From Flavobacteriales bacterium UBA7690 (GTDB lineage: Bacteria > Bacteroidota > Bacteroidia > Flavobacteriales_F > PHOS-HE28), in assembly GCA_002482775.1 (NCBI GenBank), contig DLGQ01000012.1, positions 88,243 through 116,387 on the forward strand: 28,145 nucleotides of DNA, read 5' to 3'. A program made the position numbers and the translations under genes. How positions within the stretch are numbered: the stretch's first letter is position 1; each line of letters begins with the position of its first letter. Below the pieces are notes generated by a model. That model saw only the letters and a program-made list of their open reading frames with translations, made no database searches and was not told where the DNA came from. Of the stretch, positions 7,245 to 13,682 are shown piece after piece.

Positions 7245-8135
7245 CTATCGCTCACGCGAGATATGCCTTCTCCAAAGCGGGTCGTTCTGATACGTTGAAC
7301 TTTCCTCAGCAGCACAGGAACAGTCTTCTCGGATCGGTCTACCGGGGAAGACCTGTTTGTAGACGATGATCGCCTTCTCGTTGCCGTGACCATCGTATTT
7401 GTGCACGGGGACAAAGTCGTTCCAGGGCACGTTCTTACACGGCACCACGTAGTCCTTTTCGTCGAGCAGCGGTGCGACCAGTATATTCATCCAAGCCGCA
7501 ACGACCAGTGCCGGGTCATGCAGTGGTGGCCTCCATCCGTCATAGGCACAGAACGACATGTGGTACTTCCAGTGCATGCCAAGCATACGTTCGGTCATAT
7601 AGGATGGCATGATCGATGAAGAGGCTTCTGGCGTGCAGCGCAGTGCATAGGAAACCGACCGAACATTGGAGTTGAACCAAGCGGCCAAGTCAACCGTGAC
7701 AAGAACACCAGTGACCAGCGCGACCTTGAAGTAGGTCAGGTGGAGCAACCTGCGACGCGAAATAAGGATCACAATGATCTGCATCAGGAAGAAGTGTGGC
7801 ACATAGGCGAGTATTGCCACAGGCCGAATGAGCGTCACCGGCAGGGCCCAGATATTCCACTCCCATATGAAAAGGATGCAGTACAGGCAGATGCACGCAG
7901 CGCATCCGAAAAGGAACGACACCAGGCCTCGGACCTTCTGGATCCGTTCCCTGTAGAGGTTGAAGAACAGCACCGGCGGGAATGACAGGATAAGCGCGAC
8001 CGACGCCCATGTGACCGGGCGACAGAAGAATTGGAAGTAGTGGTTCGCGAGCACGGCAGCGCCTGCTAGCAGGATGTTCACCAGCACCAGCCAGCGGGAA
8101 TGGAACAAATCACTTAGTCGCTGGCGAAATGACAT
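7245..8135 (-). CDS. Unrecognised multi-pass membrane protein with C-terminal soluble domain
   Basis: 296 residues from the ATG at 8135. Five hydrophobic segments can be seen: about 14-36, 41-60, 70-92, 97-126 and 136-155, the fourth long enough to be one or two helices. The remaining 140 residues are mostly polar and contain four Cys (CTPEASS, SFCAY, VPCKN, DCSC region) and several Trp/Tyr-rich stretches. Five helices plus a C-terminal domain would place the termini on opposite sides of the membrane, but the topology is uncertain. I do not recognise the family. The gene stands alone between two paaZ remnants and has no obvious promoter box. Confidence 0.75.
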   Translation of the reverse strand: MSFRQRLSDLFHSRWLVLVNILLAGAAVLANHYFQFFCRPVTWASVALILSFPPVLFFNLYRERIQKVRGLVSFLFGCAACICLYCILFIWEWNIWALPVTLIRPVAILAYVPHFFLMQIIVILISRRRLLHLTYFKVALVTGVLVTVDLAAWFNSNVRSVSYALRCTPEASSSIMPSYMTERMLGMHWKYHMSFCAYDGWRPPLHDPALVVAAWMNILVAPLLDEKDYVVPCKNVPWNDFVPVHKYDGHGNEKAIIVYKQVFPGRPIREDCSCAAEESSTYQNDPLWRRHISRER

Positions 8136-8162
8136 CGCGCCAAGAACGTCCTGGTCAGGGAA

Positions 8163-8234
8163 TTAGTGCCCGAAGTGCGATCCGCCGCTGCTTTTGGTTC
8201 CGATGAGGTCGCCAGTGAAGGTGATCTGTGTCAT
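8163..8234 (-). pseudogene. Short paaZ fossil (GDLIGT-SSGG segment)
   Basis: Reading minus, a 23-codon frame (ATG at 8234, TAA at 8163) contains TGDLIGTKSSGGSHFGH, which aligns with TGDLIGTTSSGGLDFAH at residues 26-42 of the intact PaaZ. The DNA shares runs such as CCGATGAGGTCGCC with both other copies. Sequence upstream of it does not match paaZ, so only an internal piece of about 50 bp survives. It has the same orientation as the other copies. An independent origin is unlikely given the agreement at both DNA and protein level. Confidence 0.6.
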
Positions 8235-8240
8235 CTGTGG
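8223..8240. repeat. Two-unit 9-bp repeat (GATCTGTGT / CATCTGTGG)
   Basis: Two adjacent nonamers match at seven of nine positions. They overlap the start of the small paaZ-like frame. This is another example of the short-period intergenic repeats seen in this window. Confidence 0.35.
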
Positions 8241-8266
8241 AAAGACCATGGCGAGTGTCTGCGGAT

Positions 8267-8274
8267 TAGCTTTG
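8267..8274 (+). promoter_or_regulatory. Possible -7 box of the toxin-antitoxin operon
   Basis: TAGCTTTG fits TAnnTTTG exactly and ends four bases before the antitoxin ATG at 8279, so the transcript would be leaderless or nearly so. No convincing -33 TTG lies at the right distance, so the call is tentative. Confidence 0.35.
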
Positions 8275-8278
8275 AACT

Positions 8279-8653
8279 ATGGACCTAAAGACCCTCAAGC
8301 TCGAACTCCTCGAACGCATCGCGCTGTTGGAAGATGGGCCACGCCTGCTTGCCTTGAAGCGCCTGCTGGACAGCCCCGCGAACTACGCCACACCCAGCGA
8401 CCACCTTAGCGTAGTGCGCGAAGGGGAAGCACCCTACCTGAAGTTGGAGGACCGGATGTACACGGCAGAAGAGGTGCGGAAGCTGGTGGAGGAGGTGCTA
8501 CAAGCTATAGTTCCCGAAGGCGCTGGTGATGAGCCGCTCGGTAAGGAGGAACTTGTCGAGTTGGAGCGCCGCCATCAAGCCCGACTGAGCGGGGAGAGCA
8601 AGGGTTCATCGACCAAAGAGTCCATGGAGCGCTTGCGTTCCCGGCGACCATGA
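8279..8653 (+). CDS. Probable antitoxin of a type II toxin-antitoxin pair
   Basis: A 124-residue, charged, largely helical protein. Its position directly before a RelE/ParE-like toxin, with an ATGA overlap (the toxin ATG is 8650-8652 and the antitoxin TGA is 8651-8653), is the main evidence. The C-terminal 35 residues (ELVELERRHQARLSGESKG onward) resemble the toxin-wrapping tail of addiction-module antitoxins of the Unstab_antitox kind. The N-terminal half (MDLKTLKLELLERIALLED...) looks like a helical oligomerisation or DNA-binding part, without a recognised fold. Antitoxins of this type normally repress their own operon. Confidence 0.7.
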   Translation: MDLKTLKLELLERIALLEDGPRLLALKRLLDSPANYATPSDHLSVVREGEAPYLKLEDRMYTAEEVRKLVEEVLQAIVPEGAGDEPLGKEELVELERRHQARLSGESKGSSTKESMERLRSRRP

Positions 8654-8943
8654 GCTACGCGCTGGTGGTGCAGCCCGAAGCGGAAGCCGATGCTGCTTCG
8701 ATCTTCGATGGGATGGAGGAGATAACTCCAGGGCTGGGCCGTCGTTTTCTCGACGAATTGGAAGATCCGTTCAGCTACATCGAACGGGTCCCATTCGGTT
8801 TCCAGAAGCGCTACAAGGACTACCGGCACGGCTACCTACGGCACTTTCCCTACCGCGCGGTCTACTTGGTGGAAGGGGAGATGATCCATGTCTATCAAGT
8901 TAGGCACACACGTCGGAAAGTGGATCCGGAATTCGGGCCTTGA
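8650..8943 (+). CDS. RelE/ParE family toxin
   Basis: 97 residues, the usual size for this family. Family-like features seen are an N-terminal beta strand (YALVVQPEAEADA), a helical GLGRRFLDELED segment around 28-39, the FPYRAVYLVEG strand pair around 66-76, and VYQVRHTRRK near the C-terminus (about 81-90). Members either block gyrase (ParE) or cleave mRNA on the ribosome (RelE). The sequence does not settle which, although the GLG-FL and FPY-R pattern is commoner in ParE-like proteins. Overlap with the antitoxin gene implies coupled translation. Confidence 0.85.
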   Translation: MSYALVVQPEAEADAASIFDGMEEITPGLGRRFLDELEDPFSYIERVPFGFQKRYKDYRHGYLRHFPYRAVYLVEGEMIHVYQVRHTRRKVDPEFGP

Positions 8944-9055
8944 TATTGAATGGGAGTAGATGCTGGGGCATTGTATGCGCCCTTCCGCTACTCAGGACAG
9001 GCTATGCCCCAAGCGCCAATGAAGCCCTACTTCGGCCGCTGATCGGCACAAGCCC

Positions 9056-10279
9056 TCACCGCACCACCACCTTCCCCGACGCCGTCGTTCCTTTTTCACC
9101 GGAAACGCGCCAGAACAACAACCCCGCCGGACTAGCGATCTGCACATTCGATCCACCGATCCGCTCGTTCACCAGCATCCTTCCCTGCGCATCGAACACC
9201 GTAAGTGTTCCACCTGCTTCAGCGCCGCGCACATCAATAAGGCCAGGAGAATTACTCATCACGTTGTACTGTGGCCGCGCGCCAAACTCATCCAAGCCCA
9301 CCACCATATCGAACGTGAACGTCCGCGTGTCGGTGTTGCCGCACGGGTCGTTGTAGGTGTGCGTCACCACGAAGGAACCGGAGTTCTCGAAGGTGAACGT
9401 GGCCGTGCCCGTGGTGAAGCTTTGGCCGTTGGTGCAGGTCCAGAGGTGCTCGCCTGCTCCGTTGTGGACCACGGTCACGTAGTCACTGCCCAATTCGTAA
9501 TCATCGAGCAAGGCATCGGTACCGTTAGGCTCATCGAGGTTCCAGGTCTCAAGTTCGTCCAACACCGTTGCACTTGCGATGCCACGCAGGATAGCCGCTG
9601 TTTCCGCCGGCAGCGACGAATTGAACGTTGCATCCACACAACTTTCCTGGAACAACGTGCAATAGAACACGCACGCTGCGAGGTAGGTGCCAGCAACTGA
9701 AGGGTGGCTTCCGTCATCCACGTAGAGATCGATCTGCGGTTGTGTGTCGCGCACGTTCTTCCACGCCACACCAACGGGAGAGACGTGGGCGTCGTTCATC
9801 GTGGCGAGGTAGAGGTAGGTGTTCCTTAAACCTTGTTGCATACCATCATAGGTACACATGAACGGGTAGTTCGGACAGTTCAATGCATCGCCGTTCTCTC
9901 GGCCCCAGGTCATGTAGAAGACCGGGTACGTGCATTCGAAGTTCGCTTCGATGTCCGCCAGTAATTGCAGCGCACCATATTCCGTGGACGTGGCATCCAC
10001 TGGAAGTGCACCCAACTGGCTCTGCTCTTGCATCACCACGAAGTCCCACTGCTGCGAGGTGATCGCCGTTTGGGTGGGTTCATACGAAGCGTGCTGGAGC
10101 AAGGTGTACCCGCCCGGGGCGGAACTGGCCACGGTGACCTCCTCACCTAAAGAGAGCGCGAGTTGCCTGAGCGTGTTCGGCAGATCGTTCGCGTAGATGT
10201 AGCTGTTGCCGATGAAGAGCACCGAGGTCTGGGCGGATAGCGCAACAGGCAGCAAGAGGAAGGCGGGGAGGAGGCGCAT
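9056..10279 (-). CDS. Secreted SGNH/GDSL-like hydrolase with T9SS C-terminal domain
   Basis: 407 residues. Signal peptide at 1-16 (MRLLPAFLLLPVALSA). Block I reads FIGNSY with the probable nucleophile Ser26, so the usual GDS is GNS. Block V is DDGSHPS with Asp189 and His192 in the expected D-x-x-H spacing. Between them is MTWGRENGD at about 123-131, near where block III is expected. Residues about 265-330 look like a PKD- or Ig-type beta domain (GSFVVTHTYNDPCGNTDT). The last 70 residues resemble a T9SS sorting domain (LTVFDAQGRMLVNE, GLLFWRVSG, GKVVVR). It probably acts at the cell surface or outside the cell on an unknown ester. TACCTTG lies five bases before the start on the minus strand, a possible promoter. 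Confidence 0.85.
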   Translation of the reverse strand: MRLLPAFLLLPVALSAQTSVLFIGNSYIYANDLPNTLRQLALSLGEEVTVASSAPGGYTLLQHASYEPTQTAITSQQWDFVVMQEQSQLGALPVDATSTEYGALQLLADIEANFECTYPVFYMTWGRENGDALNCPNYPFMCTYDGMQQGLRNTYLYLATMNDAHVSPVGVAWKNVRDTQPQIDLYVDDGSHPSVAGTYLAACVFYCTLFQESCVDATFNSSLPAETAAILRGIASATVLDELETWNLDEPNGTDALLDDYELGSDYVTVVHNGAGEHLWTCTNGQSFTTGTATFTFENSGSFVVTHTYNDPCGNTDTRTFTFDMVVGLDEFGARPQYNVMSNSPGLIDVRGAEAGGTLTVFDAQGRMLVNERIGGSNVQIASPAGLLFWRVSGEKGTTASGKVVVR

Positions 10280-10337
10280 GGGATCAAGGTAGTTGCATGG
10301 AATGACGTTGAACCCTGCTATGTGGTGGCCTGTTGCC

Positions 10338-10847
10338 TTAGCGACGGACCGCGTAGATCAGCTCATCGTGAACAACGCCGTCCTTCACCAGTGTGTTCTT
10401 CAAAGTGGCTTCCAGTACGAAGCCGGCCTTTTCCAATGCGCGTTGCGAAGCGATGTTGGATCCGAACGGGGAGGCGTAGATGCGCGTCACGGCTGGGAAA
10501 TGCGCGAAGCCGAGTTGCACCATCTGGCGGATCGCTTCGGTCATGATGCCTCTGCCGCGATAGGGGAACGCCAGCCAATAGCCGAGTTCCAGGTTGTGCC
10601 GCCAAAGGTCTTCCTTGGGGTGCAGGCCAAGCGCACCAGCGCATGATCCATTGATGGCGATGCATCGCCGAAGTGCTGGACCATTCATAGCGTGGTCGAT
10701 GAAGGTGCGTCCCGCTTCCTCGGTGAACGGGTTCGGGAACGCGTCCGTCAGGTTCGCTGCAACGGTGGGGTGGCTGGCGTGTTCCACCAGGGCGTCCAGG
10801 TCATCCGGTAGGAAAGGGCGCAGCACGAAGTCGGTCGTGTGGGTCAT
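10338..10847 (-). CDS. GNAT family N-acetyltransferase (RimJ/RimL-like)
   Basis: 169 residues from the ATG at 10847. The open frame reaches further upstream, but this start is favoured by MTHTTDFVLRPF, the normal first beta strand of the family, and by the overlap with the upstream gene. The acetyl-CoA binding motif A is YRGRGIMTEAIRQMV (about 96-110), and NIASQRALEKAGF (131-143) is the typical C-terminal motif of RimJ/RimL/SpeG relatives that acetylate N-terminal or small-molecule amines. The acceptor is unknown. Its ATG overlaps the TGA of the TonB-dependent receptor gene (10844-10847), so the two are probably co-translated. Confidence 0.9.
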   Translation of the reverse strand: MTHTTDFVLRPFLPDDLDALVEHASHPTVAANLTDAFPNPFTEEAGRTFIDHAMNGPALRRCIAINGSCAGALGLHPKEDLWRHNLELGYWLAFPYRGRGIMTEAIRQMVQLGFAHFPAVTRIYASPFGSNIASQRALEKAGFVLEATLKNTLVKDGVVHDELIYAVRR

Positions 10848-12820
10848 TTTTGTGCTTGACGTTGTTTCCACCGGAACGTGATGCCTCCGGTGATCCATCG
10901 TCCGGGCAATACCACGTTCGCGCGGTCCATCTGTGCGGTGTTCAGCACATTGTATCCGCTGATGAAGAGTTGCACGGGCCCACGTTCCCAGCTCACTCGG
11001 GCGTCCACGCGCAGGTTGTCCGGGTATGCGGTGGCCACGCCTTCGTTGAAGTCCACGTAAGTGCCCACACGTTGTTGCCAGGTGAGGTTCCCGCGCAGGG
11101 TGAACTGGCCCACCCGTTGTTCGCCCCAAACGGTGAGCCGGTGTTGCAGGTGATCCAGTACGTACAACGAGGTGAAGTCGAACGCCTCACGATCGGTCCA
11201 TTGGTAAGCGTAGAGGCCACCGATGCGGGAACGCTCATCGCCAGAGGCCCAGTGCGTGCTCAGCTCCACCCCGCGCAGGTCCAGCGCGGTGATGTTGGCG
11301 GCACGGATGACCTGCTCACCGGGACGTTTCACCCAATCGATCAGGTCCCTTCCTTGCCGGTTGAAGGCGCTCACCGTAGTGCTCCAACGGCCCATGCGCA
11401 TGCGGTGCCCCACTTCGATCTGGTCGCCGTGTTCGGGTCGTAGGTCCAAACTACCCACGGCACCACCTCGGTTGTAATACAGGTCCGTGTAGGTAGGCAG
11501 GCGGAAGGCGCGCGATGCCGAAGCATAGGTCGTGTGACGGGTGTTCCAGGCAAAGCTCAGATCAAGACCGGGCAACCATTCGGGTGCGAAAGCCGTGTTG
11601 ATGTTCATGAGCACACCGGCCTCCGCGGTGAAACGCTTCAACGTGTAGCGGTGATCCAGGTGTACCGCGAGGTTGCGTCGTCCGTCGCTGCGGGTGTAGG
11701 GGTCGCGCGAACTTCCAGCGTCGATCGGTGCGTCCATGACCTTTCCCAACACATTGCTCAGGATCCCTTCATCGCGCACGTGAAGACCGAGCGCCGTGGT
11801 ACCCGCTTTCCACGCGCGGTGTACTTCGGCTTCGCCACCGAGGACCTGTGTGCGGTGCACGTTGTGGAACGTGTAGAAGAAGGTCGGGGTGAAGCGGGCC
11901 GTGTCCGCAGTTCCACGGATGAAGTATCCATCGGCGTAGCGGTAGTACCCATCGCCTTCGCGGAACAACTCGAAGCGGTCGTTGTGCTGGCGGAAGTACC
12001 CACGTACGCTCCAACTCCACAGCCCGCGGTGCTTCAACTCCAATGCGGCGAGCAAGGTGCGGGTGTATTCCTGTTGATCGGGATAGAGCGAAGAGTAGAA
12101 GTTCTGCGCACCGAAGCGTTTGCTGTTCCAGCCCACCTGCCCGCGCAGTTCCAAGCGCTTCCATTGTTTGCCGCCGGAAAGGTGTGCGCCGGACTGGTCA
12201 TGGTCGCTATTGGGCACGGCACCATCACTCTGCCCATGGAAAGCGGTCAGGCGCATGCCAAGACCATTGCGCGCCCATTCTTGCATACCCCGCGCGCGCC
12301 AGCTTCCGAACTCGCCTCCGTCCACGGTGAAACTCCCGTTGGTGCCGGTGGGCCGCCGTGTGATCAAGTTCACCGCGCCGGAGAATGCCCCGGCCCCGAA
12401 CGTGCGCGATGCACCACCGTAACACACGTCGATACGCTCCAAGGCATCGGCGAGCAACGGAAGGTCCATCAAATGGTGTCCCGTCTGTGGATCGCTCATC
12501 GGGATGCCATCGATCAGCACCAAGGCCTGGTCAAAGGTCCCACCACGGATGCTCAGATCCGTCTGTGTATCGAACGGACCGCGCTGGCGCACATCGATGG
12601 CCGTATGGTTACGCAACATTTCGGAGACCTCCGGACGTGTGGTGCCTTTCAGAACACGTTGATCCAGGACCTGCACATGGCGCGCTACGCGTTCCAGCGT
12701 TCCGGGTATCCGTGTGGCGGTGATCGGCACGGTATCCAATCGCAACGTATCGCGCTGGGCGAGGACCGGAGAAAGACAGGCGCTCACAAAGAGCGAACAA
12801 AGGAGCAGGCGTGGTGGCAT
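10844..12820 (-). CDS. TonB-dependent outer membrane receptor, BtuB-like architecture
   Basis: 658 residues. Signal peptide at 1-21 (cleavage near VLAQ). A possible TonB box lies around LDTVPITATR (27-37). The plug domain runs to about 155, with DLSIRGGTFDQALVLIDGIP and ERIDVCYGGASRTFGAGAFSGAVNLITR. The rest is a 22-strand-type barrel ending in TGGITFRWKQ. There is no N-terminal carboxypeptidase-like domain, unlike SusC proteins, so the size and layout are closer to vitamin B12, siderophore or metal receptors. The substrate is unknown, and no cobalamin riboswitch could be recognised upstream. CATCTTTG at 12845-12838 on the minus strand, one base from TAnnTTTG, is a weak promoter candidate. 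Confidence 0.92.
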   Translation of the reverse strand: MPPRLLLCSLFVSACLSPVLAQRDTLRLDTVPITATRIPGTLERVARHVQVLDQRVLKGTTRPEVSEMLRNHTAIDVRQRGPFDTQTDLSIRGGTFDQALVLIDGIPMSDPQTGHHLMDLPLLADALERIDVCYGGASRTFGAGAFSGAVNLITRRPTGTNGSFTVDGGEFGSWRARGMQEWARNGLGMRLTAFHGQSDGAVPNSDHDQSGAHLSGGKQWKRLELRGQVGWNSKRFGAQNFYSSLYPDQQEYTRTLLAALELKHRGLWSWSVRGYFRQHNDRFELFREGDGYYRYADGYFIRGTADTARFTPTFFYTFHNVHRTQVLGGEAEVHRAWKAGTTALGLHVRDEGILSNVLGKVMDAPIDAGSSRDPYTRSDGRRNLAVHLDHRYTLKRFTAEAGVLMNINTAFAPEWLPGLDLSFAWNTRHTTYASASRAFRLPTYTDLYYNRGGAVGSLDLRPEHGDQIEVGHRMRMGRWSTTVSAFNRQGRDLIDWVKRPGEQVIRAANITALDLRGVELSTHWASGDERSRIGGLYAYQWTDREAFDFTSLYVLDHLQHRLTVWGEQRVGQFTLRGNLTWQQRVGTYVDFNEGVATAYPDNLRVDARVSWERGPVQLFISGYNVLNTAQMDRANVVLPGRWITGGITFRWKQRQAQK

Positions 12821-12928
12821 GGAGAGTCGAGAGGGCGCAAAGATGCTTGTTGAACACCTATGCGCCTAGCCCGTTGGACGGGAAGTGAGCCACGCAGGAA
12901 AGCCCCCTTCATCCAAGGCACGCGCGTA

Positions 12929-12949
12929 TCGGGTTCCATCAGAACCCGA
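12929..12949. repeat. Strong hairpin between the TonB receptor and the 12970 gene
   Basis: TCGGGTTC-CATCA-GAACCCGA is a perfect 8-bp stem with a 5-nt loop, extendable to 11 pairs with one wobble. It lies 21 bp after the stop of the minus-strand gene at 12970 and could act as its terminator, although no T-tract follows. The rest of the 12821-12969 gap shows nothing recognisable. Confidence 0.5.
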
Positions 12950-12969
12950 CACGGCTTCTTCGGGATTCG

Positions 12970-13608
12970 CTAACGCCGGTGCAGGTAGAGCCGCTCGCTC
13001 GGGCCGCAGAAACGCGGGCACGGTGCTGCTCCCACCAACCTGTCGCTCAAGGAGCCAACAGGTCGGGCAACCCCCGAAGCGATCTTCACCGGTAGCAGGT
13101 CGAACGTCCAGTCCTCATCCGTCGTTCGCCGCTCCACAAGGGCAACGGCGTTGGCGCCATCAACGGACAACAAGCCTAGGAGGATCCTGCTTGGCACATC
13201 AATGGACCAAGTGGGTTTGGATGGCGTATTGGAATCTTTGATGAACCGTTCGGCGTCCACCTCGCTCAACATGTCGATGATCGCGTGATCATCATCCAGC
13301 CGTTTGAACAACTGGAAAAGTTTCGTGCCGTTCTCCGGGCAGTGGCTCTGGTCCACCATGATAGGGCCCGCCACTGCGGTGTAGTTGCCATCCTTGGCCA
13401 AGTAGAAGCGTACACCTGTAGGGACGCACTCACGGGTCAGCGTTCCCAGATGGTCCTTGTCGAAGACAGCAAGTTGCCGTAGCTCCTCACACTCCACAGG
13501 AGGGGGCGCCGGTTTTAGCATGGCATACAGGATCCCACCGGCCGCAACACCCACCGCGAGGCAGGCAACGAGGGATCCGGAACTGAACTTTCGGCTTGTG
13601 GTGGACAT
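12970..13608 (-). CDS. Membrane-anchored protein of unknown function
   Basis: 212 residues from the ATG at 13608. The frame is open further upstream, but that stretch would run into the divergent cyclase gene. One hydrophobic segment at about 11-31 (SLVACLAVGVAAGGILYAML) would anchor it, followed by a soluble domain with several Cys (VECEEL, RECVPTG, SHCPENG, PCPRFCGPS). The family is not recognised. It is transcribed divergently from the cyclase gene, with a 74-bp gap that must hold both promoters. Confidence 0.7.
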   Translation of the reverse strand: MSTTSRKFSSGSLVACLAVGVAAGGILYAMLKPAPPPVECEELRQLAVFDKDHLGTLTRECVPTGVRFYLAKDGNYTAVAGPIMVDQSHCPENGTKLFQLFKRLDDDHAIIDMLSEVDAERFIKDSNTPSKPTWSIDVPSRILLGLLSVDGANAVALVERRTTDEDWTFDLLPVKIASGVARPVGSLSDRLVGAAPCPRFCGPSERLYLHRR

Positions 13609-13670
13609 GGTGATGGTGGTTTGGTCTACGAAAGCTACACCATTCGAAAAGCGTATCCTAGGAAGCGCAT

Positions 13671-13678
13671 TACCTTGT
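13671..13678 (+). promoter_or_regulatory. Possible -7 box of the adenylate cyclase gene
   Basis: TACCTTGT resembles TAnnTTTG with one shift and ends four bases before the ATG at 13683. The identical TACCTTG also lies five bases before the start of the gene at 10279. Without a clear -33 element the call is weak. Confidence 0.25.
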
Positions 13679-13682
13679 GTGA

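Noticed and set aside
11534..12853. 439-codon plus-strand frame opposite the TonB receptor
   Set aside because: Antisense shadow of a well-supported gene, with no motif or promoter.
12896..12908. GGAAAGCCCC resembling the REP-like head at 2050
   Set aside because: It lacks the rest of the head and no palindrome follows directly.
12821..12969. Possible cobalamin riboswitch ahead of the BtuB-like receptor
   Set aside because: The conserved B12-box elements were not found on the minus strand; only an isolated hairpin lies there, nearer the end of the neighbouring gene.
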